Shown here: piece by piece, positions 8,763-17,738 of the stretch
Layout: every line of letters starts with the position of its first letter
Position numbering within the stretch: the stretch's first letter is position 1
Origin: Leptospira licerasiae serovar Varillal str. VAR 010
GTDB taxonomy: Bacteria > Spirochaetota > Leptospiria > Leptospirales > Leptospiraceae
Direction of reading: 5' to 3'
Length of the DNA: 64,000 nt
Assembly: GCF_000244755.1 (NCBI RefSeq)
Contig: NZ_AHOO02000009.1
Coordinates: forward strand, 267,552 to 331,551
The notes under the pieces: model-generated
The model's database searches: none
What the model saw: only the letters and a program-made list of their open reading frames with translations
Told to the model about the DNA's origin: nothing
Position numbers and translations under genes: made by a program

Positions 8763-10082
8763 TTGAAAAAGAATTCTCCCCTCAAAAAGAAATCGCAAAA
8801 GACCGCTAACCGAAAAAAGGAAAAACTTGCAATTGTAGGTTCCGGAATTGCCGGGATGGGCTGTTCCTACTTTTTAAGGGACCAATACGATATTACAGTT
8901 TTCGAAAAGGCGGACTATGTCGGAGGTCATACGAACACCGTATTCATTCCGGAAGAAGATAAAAAGATCCCGATCGATACCGGGTTTATAGTATTCAACC
9001 ATGTCACTTATCCCAACCTAAAACGTTTTTTCGAAGAATTACATGTGCCCACAAAAAAAACCAGTATGTCTTTTAGTGTGCAACATGTTCCGGACAATTT
9101 GGAGTTTTGCGGTTCAGGCTTGAACGGCCTATTCGCTCAAAGAAAAAATATATTCAATTTTAGATTTTTACGTTTGCTTCTGAATATCAATCGTTTCAAC
9201 GATGAATCCCCTAAAATATTACAAGATCCTAAATACAAAGAATATTCTCTGCAAAGATATATAAAAGAAGAAGGGTATCATCCCGATCTTCTGACATACT
9301 ACTTGGTCCCAATGAGTTCCGCAGTTTGGTCTACTCCTGAAGACCTGATGTTGGAATTCCCCGCTTACTCTCTAGTCCGCTTTTTCTTGAATCATGGATT
9401 CTTGGGATTAAATACGCAGCACCAATGGTACACTGTGGACGGCGGCTCTATCGAGTATGTCAAAAGACTGATCTCATCCAATCGGGATCGATTTTATACT
9501 AACTCGCCGGTCTTAGGAGTAGAAACTACTTCGGCAGGTAAAGCCAAACTTATCTTTAAGGGCAACAAGTCGCAAGTATTCGATAAGGTAATACTTGCCT
9601 GCCATGCAGATAGTTCCCTTTCTATTCTAAAAAAGCCTACATCTTTGCAGAAAGAATTATTATCTCAGTTTGATTATCAAGAGAATATCGCGACCTTACA
9701 TACGGATGATTCCGTAATGCCAAATACAAGATCCACTTGGTCATCTTGGAATTATAGAATGGATCGGATCCAAGGAGAGATCCGCCCTCATACTATCTAT
9801 TGGATGAACAGCTTGCAGGGAGTTTCCAAGCAGAAGGATTATTTTCTATCCATAGGAGATCCCGGACTTGTGGATCCTAAAAAGATCTTGAAAAGGATCA
9901 AATACGAACATCCTCTTTTTCATGTCGGTTCATTAAAAGCACAAGGCAGACTATCCGAATTAAATCGGAAGGGGCCTATTTATTTCTGCGGTAGTTATTT
10001 TAGATACGGATTCCATGAAGACGCGTTTTGGTCAGCTAAAGAATTATCGGAGACCCTGCTGGGAAGGAAGGTATGGGACTAA
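8763..10082 (+). CDS. FAD-dependent amine-oxidase-like oxidoreductase (COG2907 type)
   Basis: 439 residues. After a basic N-terminus (KKNSPLKKKSQK) comes a Rossmann FAD site, LAIVGSGIAGMGCSYFL, and the GG motif VGGHTNTV. The protein ends with FCGSYFRYGFHEDAFWSA, which closes the FAD site. This family sits next to DUF1365 and cyclopropane synthase genes in many bacteria, as here, and is thought to act on acyl chains of phospholipids; its reaction is not certain. The start is TTG at 8763. Its 3' end overlaps the next gene by 10 bp. Confidence 0.8.
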   Translation: MKKNSPLKKKSQKTANRKKEKLAIVGSGIAGMGCSYFLRDQYDITVFEKADYVGGHTNTVFIPEEDKKIPIDTGFIVFNHVTYPNLKRFFEELHVPTKKTSMSFSVQHVPDNLEFCGSGLNGLFAQRKNIFNFRFLRLLLNINRFNDESPKILQDPKYKEYSLQRYIKEEGYHPDLLTYYLVPMSSAVWSTPEDLMLEFPAYSLVRFFLNHGFLGLNTQHQWYTVDGGSIEYVKRLISSNRDRFYTNSPVLGVETTSAGKAKLIFKGNKSQVFDKVILACHADSSLSILKKPTSLQKELLSQFDYQENIATLHTDDSVMPNTRSTWSSWNYRMDRIQGEIRPHTIYWMNSLQGVSKQKDYFLSIGDPGLVDPKKILKRIKYEHPLFHVGSLKAQGRLSELNRKGPIYFCGSYFRYGFHEDAFWSAKELSETLLGRKVWD

Positions 10083-10855
10083 ATTCCAAGATAGTCGAAG
10101 CAAGGGTTATGCATGATCGTAAGATCCCTAAACCGAATCGGTTCAATTACGGGGTCTTTACATTCCAATTGGATCTAGATGAACTCGATTTAGTGAACGA
10201 CCGTTTATGGATGCTTGGAAATAATAAGTTTCGAGTATTTTCTTTTAAAGATAAGGATCACCTAAACTTCGGAAAAGAAGGTATAAAAGAAAATTTTTTA
10301 GAGTACTTAAGAAAAGAAGGAGTCAAAGAGAAGGTAGAAAAGGTAACGCTAATCACCAACCTGAGAGTATTCGGCTACGTCTTTAATCCGGTATCGTTTT
10401 ATTTTGCCGAGGATAAGGATGGAAATCCAATATGCGCCGTTGCAGAGGTTGGGAATACATTCGGAGAAATGAAGTTATTCTTCCTTGGAAAAGGATCCTT
10501 TACTCAAAAAGGATTTAAAAAGAAAGAAGGGAAGTTCTTCTATGTCTCTCCGTTTGTCAGTCTGGACTCAGAGTTTGAATTTTATTTAAATCCTCCTCAA
10601 GACGGAAGGATAAACTTAAGGATAGACGCTTTCGAAAATGGCGAAAGGGTCATGGTGACAACTTATACCGGTAAGGCTTTAGATCTAACGGATCTAAATC
10701 TGATCCGGATGTTCCTGAAATATCCTTTCGTAACATTGAGAGTGATCGGACTCATCCACTGGCAGGCCTTACTTCTTTACCTGAAAAAACTTCCTTTCAT
10801 TCGAAAGAATGAAGGTTTAGATAAACAAAGGGGATTGCATCTTGGAAGGCGATAA
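10073..10855 (+). CDS. DUF1365 family protein
   Basis: 260 residues. The opening EARVMHDRKIPKPNRFNYGVFTFQLDLDELD and the internal VFGYVFNPVSFYFA are hallmarks of DUF1365. There are no membrane segments in the N-terminal two thirds; a hydrophobic stretch lies near the end (LRVIGLIHWQALLLYL). It overlaps the oxidoreductase before it and the cfa gene after it, so the three are translationally coupled. The fixed linkage with cyclopropane-type synthases argues for a role in fatty-acid modification; the biochemical activity is unknown. Confidence 0.85.
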   Translation: MGLNSKIVEARVMHDRKIPKPNRFNYGVFTFQLDLDELDLVNDRLWMLGNNKFRVFSFKDKDHLNFGKEGIKENFLEYLRKEGVKEKVEKVTLITNLRVFGYVFNPVSFYFAEDKDGNPICAVAEVGNTFGEMKLFFLGKGSFTQKGFKKKEGKFFYVSPFVSLDSEFEFYLNPPQDGRINLRIDAFENGERVMVTTYTGKALDLTDLNLIRMFLKYPFVTLRVIGLIHWQALLLYLKKLPFIRKNEGLDKQRGLHLGRR

Positions 10856-12137
10856 TATTGTAAAAGTAGAACCGTTGGAAAGTGCTGGTTCTGGGGTCGG
10901 AACATTAAGTTTTTATGAAAGGATCTTCTTCTCCGCGTTATCGGGAATGCAAAGGGGATCTTTGAGGATCCTTTTTCCGGACGGAGGGCAAAGATATTTG
11001 GGAAATCCTAATTCTTCGGATCCTCCGGAGTTCCATCACGCGATACTGCAGGTGAAGGATCGGAAATTTTTCAAAAAGTTGGTATTGTACGGGGATATCG
11101 GTTTAGCTGAATCTTATATGGATGGTGATTGGGATACGGACGATATTCGTGCGATCATCTGTTGGTTCTTATTAAATTTAGAAAGTACACCTTCCGTTAG
11201 CGGTTCTAATAAGAGTCTTTTTCATCTTGCTTTAATGAATTTGGGGAATCGTCTGCTCCACTTGTTCCGGAACAACTCTGTCAAAGGTAGTAAGAAGAAT
11301 ATTTCGGAACATTACGATCTAGGGAACGATTTTTATAAGAAGTTCTTAGATCAGACAATGACATATTCATGCGCCTACTTTTCGGATCCTACAAAGTCTT
11401 TGGAAGAAGCGCAAATCGCTAAGATAGAAAACTTATGTAAAAAATTAAAACTCAAGGATACCGATCACCTTTTGGAGATCGGAACAGGTTGGGGCGCATT
11501 CTCAACTTACGCAGCTAAAAACTATGGCTGTAAAGTGACTTCTTATACGATTTCTGAAGAACAATACAAGTTCGCAAAAGCAAAAATTTCCGCAATGGGT
11601 TTGGAAGATAAGATAGAAGTCCGACTGGAAGATTATAGAAAAGTTGAGGGCTCCTACGATAAGATAGTGACTGTCGAAATGTTAGAAGCGGTAGGTCACG
11701 AATATTTCGAGGACTTCTTCGCTATGTGCCATAGAGTCTTAAAAAAGGACGGACTTATGGCTCACCAGATCATCACCTGTCCGGACTCCAGATACGAATC
11801 TTTTAGAAAGGGAGTGGATTTTATCCAAAAGCATATTTTTCCGGGATCACTTATACCTTCGATTGCAAGGATCAATGAAGCGATCAATAAGACCGGCGAT
11901 ATGTTCATTCATGAGCTGGAAGATATCGGCAGATATTACGATCGTACCCTTATGACTTGGCAAAAGGGATTCGAAGAGAATCTTTCTTCTATCGCAAGTA
12001 TGGGTTATAATGAATCCTTTTTGCGTAAGTGGAGATATTATTTTTCGTATTGCGCTGCAGCCTTTCATATGAGAAATATCAGCGTGGTGCAGGTAGTCTA
12101 TACCAGGCCGAATAATCTCGGATTGAATTCTCAGTGA
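10842..12137 (+). CDS. cfa: Cyclopropane-fatty-acyl-phospholipid synthase
   Basis: 431-residue SAM-dependent methyltransferase that adds a methylene bridge (or a methyl group) to unsaturated phospholipid acyl chains. The lipid-binding N-terminal third is followed by SEHYDLGNDFYKKFLDQTMTYSCAYF, the SAM site LLEIGTGWGAFSTYAA and VSVEMLEAVGHEYF-like catalytic region (here TVEMLEAVGHEYF). TTG start at 10842 within the end of the DUF1365 gene. The last 4 bp overlap the DUF2062 gene. A second, shorter homologue lies at 13464. Confidence 0.9.
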   Translation: MEGDNIVKVEPLESAGSGVGTLSFYERIFFSALSGMQRGSLRILFPDGGQRYLGNPNSSDPPEFHHAILQVKDRKFFKKLVLYGDIGLAESYMDGDWDTDDIRAIICWFLLNLESTPSVSGSNKSLFHLALMNLGNRLLHLFRNNSVKGSKKNISEHYDLGNDFYKKFLDQTMTYSCAYFSDPTKSLEEAQIAKIENLCKKLKLKDTDHLLEIGTGWGAFSTYAAKNYGCKVTSYTISEEQYKFAKAKISAMGLEDKIEVRLEDYRKVEGSYDKIVTVEMLEAVGHEYFEDFFAMCHRVLKKDGLMAHQIITCPDSRYESFRKGVDFIQKHIFPGSLIPSIARINEAINKTGDMFIHELEDIGRYYDRTLMTWQKGFEENLSSIASMGYNESFLRKWRYYFSYCAAAFHMRNISVVQVVYTRPNNLGLNSQ

Positions 12138-12616
12138 CAAAATTACAAGACCAAGGATCTAAACCTTCCTTCTTTGCCAAAGCTAGGGGAAGGATACTAG
12201 AAGAATTAAAAACAGGAACAAGTCCAGAGAAGATCGCATTATCTTTGGCAATCGGTGGAGCGATCGGGATCTTTCCTTTGATCGGGACCACAATGGCAAT
12301 ATGCGCCTTCTTAGGTTTTGTTTTAAGATTGAACCCGGTTTCCATTCAGATAGCAAATTATGCGATGTATCCATTTCAAGTTTTTCTAATTATTCCTTTT
12401 TTGGAATTAGGGGCATATTTGTCCGGGAAGGAACTGGATCTAACTTGGGCGTATAGACTTGTAGAAGGAGATAGTTCTCAAGTTTTGGAAGGGCTTTCTC
12501 ATTCTGCAGTGTATGCTGTCCTTGGGTGGACTTGTATGGTGCCGATTCCTGCGGGGATCTCTTATTTTCTATTATTGATCCTGGTAAAAAAGGCAAACCA
12601 GATCGTTCGCAAATAA
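12134..12616 (+). CDS. DUF2062 membrane protein
   Basis: 160 residues with three hydrophobic segments (SLAIGGAIGIFPLIGTTMAICAFLGF; IQIANYAMYPFQVFLIIPFLELGAYL; and a C-terminal VYAVLGWTCMVPIPAGISYFLLLILV). The GGAIGIFPLIGTT and N..MYPFQ..LI patterns are typical of DUF2062. It overlaps cfa and precedes the DUF1295 gene by 24 bp. No catalytic motif; probably a membrane partner of the lipid-modification pathway. Confidence 0.8.
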   Translation: MTKLQDQGSKPSFFAKARGRILEELKTGTSPEKIALSLAIGGAIGIFPLIGTTMAICAFLGFVLRLNPVSIQIANYAMYPFQVFLIIPFLELGAYLSGKELDLTWAYRLVEGDSSQVLEGLSHSAVYAVLGWTCMVPIPAGISYFLLLILVKKANQIVRK

Positions 12617-12640
12617 ATCCATGTATATCGGAGTGTTCTA

Positions 12641-13432
12641 ATGTACGAAAAAGCCGTGTCCTTGATGTTCAGTGCTTGGGTAGTCGTATTCTTTTTGATG
12701 AGCCTTCTTTGGTTAATCGGAAAGCTTATCAAAAATTATTCGATCGTAGATGTGGGATGGGGCCTTTGTATTTCCACTGTCGCGATCGTATATTTTTTAT
12801 TAGGCGACGCTTTTTCAGTAAGAAAAGCGATCTTTGCTTTTATGGCAACTGTTTGGGGTTGGAGACTTTCCTATTTTATATTTACTACGAGAGTTCTAAC
12901 AGGTCACGAAGACGCAAGATATACCGAATTTAGAAAGGAATATGGAGATCAAGTAGATCGTAAATTTTTCACAAATGTATTCCAATTCCAGGGAATTCTC
13001 GGAACAATTTTAAGCCTTCCTTTTCTTTTTCCAGCTTTGAACCCTTCGATACAAACCCATCCATTGGAGATCGTAGGTCTTTGCGTTTTTGTGATCGGGC
13101 TTTGGGGGGAATCTGTCGCCGACTTCCAATTGGCGGAATTCAAATTGGATCCTAATAATAAGGGAAAGGTTTGTGATATAGGACTTTGGAGATACAGCAG
13201 ACATCCGAATTATTTTTTTGAATGGGTAATTTGGGTCTCTTTTGGTCTCGTCTCTCTCGCTTCTCCGTGGGGATGGATCGGTCTTGTCTCTCCGTTGATC
13301 ATGTTTATACTTTTAACTAAGGTCACTGGGATCCCTTTCAATGAGGTCGGGCAATTAAAGTCAAAAGGAAATCTGTATTTGGATTATAAGTCCAGGACCA
13401 GTGCATTCTTTCCTTGGTTCCCTAAAAAGTAG
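12641..13432 (+). CDS. DUF1295 (steroid 5-alpha-reductase-like) membrane protein
   Basis: 263 residues, about seven membrane segments. It opens with a DVGWG motif (IVDVGWGLCI) and ends with the family signature: DIGLWRYSRHPNYFFEWVIW, then FNEVGQLKSKG and YLDYKSRTSAFFPWFPKK. DUF1295 proteins resemble steroid 5-alpha reductases and isoprenylcysteine methyltransferases and bind NADPH or SAM at the C-terminal half. Its place in the cfa operon suggests reduction or modification of a lipid intermediate. Substrate unknown. Confidence 0.88.
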   Translation: MYEKAVSLMFSAWVVVFFLMSLLWLIGKLIKNYSIVDVGWGLCISTVAIVYFLLGDAFSVRKAIFAFMATVWGWRLSYFIFTTRVLTGHEDARYTEFRKEYGDQVDRKFFTNVFQFQGILGTILSLPFLFPALNPSIQTHPLEIVGLCVFVIGLWGESVADFQLAEFKLDPNNKGKVCDIGLWRYSRHPNYFFEWVIWVSFGLVSLASPWGWIGLVSPLIMFILLTKVTGIPFNEVGQLKSKGNLYLDYKSRTSAFFPWFPKK

Positions 13433-13463
13433 ATTCAAAATATAGAATATAGGAAAACCTAAT

Positions 13464-14495
13464 ATGAGTCTGATCTATACTCTGATGGAAAAAGATATAT
13501 TCCCGGATTGGTTGATCCGATTTAGGATACGACAACTATTGCGTCTTAGGCTCCGTATGGAAGATAAAGGGAGCCTGGAAAAGAATCAGGAACATCTAAT
13601 CCAATATGTAAATTCACTAAAACGATCGCCAATCGCGATTGATACCCAGGCTGCAAACGAGCAACACTATGAGGTCCCTTCTTCTTTTTTCAAATTGGTG
13701 TTGGGCAAACATATGAAATATAGCTCGGGCTATTGGACTTCTCCGGATATAGGGATAGACGAGTCCGAAAGGATTATGTTGGACCTAACGTGCAAAAGGG
13801 CGGAGTTAGAGAACGGGATGAGTGTTCTGGACCTAGGCTGTGGCTGGGGATCCATTTCTCTTTATATAGCGGAAAATTATCCGAAATGCAAAGTCACAGG
13901 AGTCTCCAATTCCAAAAGTCAAAAGAAGTTTATAGATTCGGAGGCTAAAAAGAGAGGTTTAAAAAACCTGAATATTATTACTGCGGACATGAACGTATTT
14001 AAGACGAATTTGAAATTCGATCGTATCATCTCCGTGGAAATGTTGGAACATATGAAAAACTACGAAGTTCTATTCCAGAAACTGGCTAGTTTTCTGAAAC
14101 CGAAAGGAAAGTTTTTCGTACATATATTCACACATAAAAAATTCGCATATCCGTTCGACGTTGTGGATGATACGGATTGGATGGCAAAATACTTTTTTAC
14201 GGGAGGGCAAATGCCTTCTCATGATCTGTTCTTATATTTTCAAAAGGATTTTCGGATCATTAACCAGTGGATAGTAAACGGAAAAAATTACGCGCTTACT
14301 TCCGAGGCTTGGCTTTCCAATATGTATAAGAATAAGGAAGAAGTTCTCAAAATATTAGGAGAAACCTACGGCAAAGAGCATGCGGTAAAATGGTTTGTTT
14401 ATTGGAAAACGTTCTTTATGGCATGTGCCGAACTTTGGAAATACAAGAATGGAGAAGAATGGATCGTCTCTCATTATCTTTTTGATAAAAGATAA
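13464..14495 (+). CDS. CFA-synthase-like SAM methyltransferase
   Basis: 343 residues, second CFA-family enzyme in the operon. It has ANEQHYEVPSSFFKLVLGKHMKYSSGYW, the SAM loop VLDLGCGWGSISLYIAE and the ISVEMLEHMKNYEVLF region. It is about 90 residues shorter than the first cfa because the N-terminal lipid-binding domain is reduced, as in the subfamily often paired with DUF1295. It may methylate a different acyl chain or a small amphipathic substrate. A strong terminator follows. Confidence 0.82.
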   Translation: MSLIYTLMEKDIFPDWLIRFRIRQLLRLRLRMEDKGSLEKNQEHLIQYVNSLKRSPIAIDTQAANEQHYEVPSSFFKLVLGKHMKYSSGYWTSPDIGIDESERIMLDLTCKRAELENGMSVLDLGCGWGSISLYIAENYPKCKVTGVSNSKSQKKFIDSEAKKRGLKNLNIITADMNVFKTNLKFDRIISVEMLEHMKNYEVLFQKLASFLKPKGKFFVHIFTHKKFAYPFDVVDDTDWMAKYFFTGGQMPSHDLFLYFQKDFRIINQWIVNGKNYALTSEAWLSNMYKNKEEVLKILGETYGKEHAVKWFVYWKTFFMACAELWKYKNGEEWIVSHYLFDKR

Positions 14496-14504
14496 AAGAA
14501 ATAT

Positions 14505-14547
14505 AAACTCACAGGTTTTCCGGTAAACAAAGAGACCTGTGAGTTTT
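14505..14547. terminator. Bidirectional stem-loop terminator
   Basis: AAACTCACAGGT (14505-14516) pairs perfectly with ACCTGTGAGTTT (14535-14546), with an A-rich left flank and T-rich right flank. It sits between the convergent CFA-like and TetR genes and can end both transcripts. Confidence 0.85.
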
Positions 14548-14563
14548 ATGATTCGATCTAAGA

Positions 14564-15184
14564 TTAAGCTTTTAATCCTGTATATAAGAACTGGATCAAA
14601 TCCTTAGTGATTTTCCTTGCTTGTTTGATCTCTACGTCTCGGAACATCATTTGTTGCCCTGACAATAATACTGCAACTCCATGGGCCATTGTCCATGCGG
14701 AAGTGGCCGCTTTTTCCGCATTTCCTTCGGGAATTAAACTTGCCTTTTGACAATCTTTGATGATATCCACTATGATCTGAAATGTTTCATCTTCTGTTTT
14801 GATCAAAGAATCGTATTTTAAATGGCTTTCGATCTGGTTCCCATACATGATCCTAAATAGATCAGGATTTTCTAATGCAAATTCCACATAAGAAACCCCT
14901 GATTCTCTGAATAAAAGCAAGGGTCTCTTCTTGTATTTAGTCCTTAATCTTTTTTGTCTTTCCGCCAAGATCTTAAATCCTTCCTCTGCAATGTCTGCAT
15001 ATAAGGATTCCAAGTCAGGATAATGTCTATAGGGAGCGGATTGGCTGACCCCGGCCAAGGTGGCGGCTTTTCTAAGACTTAAAGCCTTATAACCTTCTTC
15101 TTTTAAGATTTTCACGGAGGCGTCTAATAAGGCCCTTTTTAGGTCTCCATGGTGGTATGAAATTTTTTCTTGGGAATTTTTCAT
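14564..15184 (-). CDS. TetR-family transcriptional regulator
   Basis: About 206 residues from the ATG at 15184 (MKNSQEKISYHHGDLK); the frame is open to an ATG at 15217, but the shorter start fits the family. The helix-turn-helix is LSLRKAATLAGVSQSAPYRHYPDLESLYADIAEEGF, and the C-terminal part is the variable ligand domain (TetR_C-type WHG-like, with AWTMAHGVAVLL). It is divergent from the CrtI-like oxidoreductase at 15270 and shares its promoter region, so it probably represses that gene and itself in response to a lipid-like ligand. Confidence 0.9.
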   Translation of the reverse strand: MKNSQEKISYHHGDLKRALLDASVKILKEEGYKALSLRKAATLAGVSQSAPYRHYPDLESLYADIAEEGFKILAERQKRLRTKYKKRPLLLFRESGVSYVEFALENPDLFRIMYGNQIESHLKYDSLIKTEDETFQIIVDIIKDCQKASLIPEGNAEKAATSAWTMAHGVAVLLSGQQMMFRDVEIKQARKITKDLIQFLYTGLKA

Positions 15185-15223
15185 GTTGACATGTATTACA
15201 TTAAAGGTTGAAATCATAAAACT

Positions 15224-15246
15224 GAATGTGTTCAGTGTTCACATTG
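15224..15246. promoter_or_regulatory. Probable TetR operator
   Basis: AATGTG (15225-15230) and CACATT (15240-15245) form an inverted repeat that also contains a tandem GTGTTCA-GTGTTCA. It lies in the short gap between the divergent TetR and oxidoreductase genes, the expected operator position. Confidence 0.55.
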
Positions 15247-15269
15247 AATACGAATAAGAGGTTTTGTCA

Positions 15270-16853
15270 ATGAATATTGATCAAGTAGGAAACGAATTCG
15301 ATATTATATTTATAGGTTCAGGTATGGGAACCCTAACTACTGCAAGTCTTTTGGCCCAATCTGCCGGTAAGAAAGTTTTGGTTCTGGAGAAACATTTTCA
15401 ACCGGGCGGTTTTACTCATGAATTTCAAAGAAAACAAGGGAAGTATCACTGGGATGTAGGCATTCACTATGTAGGTGATATGCATGAAGGCGGACTTTGT
15501 AAGAAGATCTCGGATAAAATTACCCGCGGGCAGCTTGCGTGGAAAAGAATGCCTGATCCTTTTGAACGTTTAGTTTTCCCCTCTCGAAAATTCGATATAT
15601 ATGGAGATCCGGAAAAGTTTAGATCAGATCTGATTAACGAATTTCCTGAAGAAGAGGAAGCAATCGAAAGATATTTAAAGGATATCAGAAAGGTGTCGGT
15701 TCTTTTTGGAAAGGCGATCATGATGAGACTTTCTCCTCCGCCTTTGGATTCTCTCATCGGTATTTTGGGGGAAGGGAACGTAGTCACCCTCAAAGACTAT
15801 TTCGATAGAAATTTCAAGAGTGAAGACTTGAAAGGGATCCTTGCGGCACAATGGGGAGATTATGGTCTTCCTCCTTCGAAAGTAGCTTTTGCGATGCATG
15901 CTACATTGGTGCAGCATTATATTAACGGAGGTTATTATCCAGTGGGAGGCGCTGGTAAAATTTTCGATACAATAGAGCCGATCCTTCAGGAGAATGGCGG
16001 CGCGGTTTTATCTTCCGTAGAAGCAAAGGAGATCCTGATCAAGGATGGAAAGGTAGTAGGGGTTAAGGCAAAAGCGTTGAGGGGAGAAGGTCATGAGCGG
16101 GACTTTTTTGCACCGGTCGTGATCTCATGTGCGGGAGCGTATCCCACTTATACGAAATTGATCCCGGATTCGGTCCCGATATCATTCAGAAAAGATCTAA
16201 AAGACTTTTATAATAGAGAAAAAATGACCACAAGTATTTGTCTCTATCTTGGTCTTTCGGAGAGTCCTGCGAAATTCGGTTTTAGTGGGGAGAATTACTG
16301 GATTTTCTCTTCTCCGGATCATGATAAGAATTTTTCGGAAAGAAATGATTGGCTTTCTGAAAGCGATGAGATACCGAATCTGTATCTTTCCTTTCCGAGT
16401 TTGAAAAATCCAGAGGCAAAGTCTCATACAATGGATGTGATCACATTCACTGATTATTCCAATTTTGCAGAATGGAAAGATGAACCTTGGAAGAAAAGGG
16501 GAGAAGAATATAAGGACTTTAAGGAGAGGATCATAAATCGAATCCTTACTACATTGGAAGCCAGATTTCCAGGTCTTACTAAGCTGGTCGAATTTGCCGA
16601 ACTTTCTACTCCAATCACGAACGAACATTTTACTTCTCATCCGGATGGAGCCATTTATGGTTTAGCATGCGTTCCGGAAAGATATAAGAAGGAAAAAAGT
16701 CCTTGGTTTGATGTCAGGACTCCGATCGAGGGTTTGTATTTAACCGGAGCGGATGCGGCATCTCCAGGAATTGCGGGTGCAATGATGGGAGGTCTTGCAG
16801 CTGCTTTGGCAGTGACCGGAAATGCAAATCTACTTAGAGAATTAAGAAATTAG
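15270..16853 (+). CDS. CrtI/retinol-saturase-like FAD oxidoreductase
   Basis: About 527 residues from ATG 15270 (the frame can also start at TTG 15264). FAD site: IIFIGSGMGTLTTASLLAQSAGKKVLVLEKHFQPGGFTHEF. The C-terminal FAD motif is LYLTGADAASPGIAGAMMGGLAAA. The family (phytoene desaturase, retinol saturase, all-trans-retinol 13,14-reductase) dehydrogenates or saturates polyenes and hydrophobic chains. It is likely controlled by the divergent TetR gene. The following lipase-like gene starts 10 bp later and is probably co-transcribed. Confidence 0.85.
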   Translation: MNIDQVGNEFDIIFIGSGMGTLTTASLLAQSAGKKVLVLEKHFQPGGFTHEFQRKQGKYHWDVGIHYVGDMHEGGLCKKISDKITRGQLAWKRMPDPFERLVFPSRKFDIYGDPEKFRSDLINEFPEEEEAIERYLKDIRKVSVLFGKAIMMRLSPPPLDSLIGILGEGNVVTLKDYFDRNFKSEDLKGILAAQWGDYGLPPSKVAFAMHATLVQHYINGGYYPVGGAGKIFDTIEPILQENGGAVLSSVEAKEILIKDGKVVGVKAKALRGEGHERDFFAPVVISCAGAYPTYTKLIPDSVPISFRKDLKDFYNREKMTTSICLYLGLSESPAKFGFSGENYWIFSSPDHDKNFSERNDWLSESDEIPNLYLSFPSLKNPEAKSHTMDVITFTDYSNFAEWKDEPWKKRGEEYKDFKERIINRILTTLEARFPGLTKLVEFAELSTPITNEHFTSHPDGAIYGLACVPERYKKEKSPWFDVRTPIEGLYLTGADAASPGIAGAMMGGLAAALAVTGNANLLRELRN

Positions 16854-16862
16854 AAAATTCTA

Positions 16863-17618
16863 ATGAAAGAGGTCCCATTCTATACTACGAGCCTTCTTTT
16901 GGCCCCTGTACTTCTTTGGCAAGGGTTGAAGGCTCGTAAAACGATCCCTCGTTTACCGGAAGCTTCCGGTCCAAATTTTGGGGAATTTCCAGGTTCTCAA
17001 CCTTTCCATCTTTTAGTTTTGGGAGAATCTACCGTCGCAGGTGTGGGAATTCCTGATTATAAAAGTTCTTTGACGGGGCAAATTGCCTCTGCCCTTGGAA
17101 GTAGAAGCGGCAAGAAGATCTTTTGGAAAGCGATCGGAGAGAGTGGGATTACTTTGGAAGAGGCAAAGAATAAATTCGGATCTCGTTTGCCTGAATTTTT
17201 GCCGGACGCCATCGTTCTTGCTTTGGGTGCGAATGACGTAGTAAAATTGAATTCTCAAAAAAAATGGTCGTCTGATCTGCTAGATTTGATCGACATTTGT
17301 AGATCTAAATATCCGGATGCTCCGGTTTTTGTTGCAGGAGTTCCTCCTCTTGGGATTTTTCCTTCTTTGCCTAAGACTATGAGATTTGTTTTAGGCTGGA
17401 AGGCGAGACTTTTAGATCAGGCTTCTTCTTATCTTTCTGCGAAGTTAGAGAATGTATTTCATATTCCGATGAGAAAGATCGGATCTCTTTCTCCAGAAGG
17501 GATCTTTTGCTCGGATGGATTTCATCCATCCATACAAGGTTGTTCTATTTGGGGAGAAGAGATTGCGGATTCAATCCTGGCGGCTGTAGTAAACGATTTT
17601 TCTGAGAAAAATTTGTAG
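16863..17618 (+). CDS. SGNH/GDSL-type hydrolase
   Basis: 251 residues. The blocks of SGNH hydrolases are present: LLVLGESTVAGVG (block I, catalytic Ser in GES), the oxyanion Gly region, ALGANDVVKLN (block III, Asn), and SDGFHPSIQGCSIWGEEI (block V, Asp and His). The N-terminus (FYTTSLLLAPVLLWQGLKARK) is hydrophobic and could anchor it in the membrane. Probably a lysophospholipase- or esterase-type enzyme acting with the preceding oxidoreductase. Confidence 0.85.
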   Translation: MKEVPFYTTSLLLAPVLLWQGLKARKTIPRLPEASGPNFGEFPGSQPFHLLVLGESTVAGVGIPDYKSSLTGQIASALGSRSGKKIFWKAIGESGITLEEAKNKFGSRLPEFLPDAIVLALGANDVVKLNSQKKWSSDLLDLIDICRSKYPDAPVFVAGVPPLGIFPSLPKTMRFVLGWKARLLDQASSYLSAKLENVFHIPMRKIGSLSPEGIFCSDGFHPSIQGCSIWGEEIADSILAAVVNDFSEKNL

Positions 17619-17630
17619 GAGCTCCTACAA
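17613..17630. repeat. 18-bp perfect palindrome
   Basis: TTGTAGGAGCTCCTACAA overlaps the stop codon of the hydrolase gene. A second GC-rich segment near 17698-17731 (CTCCCACGGG to GTGGGGGTG) follows. It may act as a terminator arm or be a dispersed intergenic repeat. Confidence 0.5.
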
Positions 17631-17738
17631 AATTAGGCTGGAAATAAAGATTGCGAGAATGATATTTTTGTGATATAGAAATTTTCGAAGCTCCCACGGG
17701 CCTCTCCCCCCTCCCAAAGTCAGGGTGGGGGTGCACTT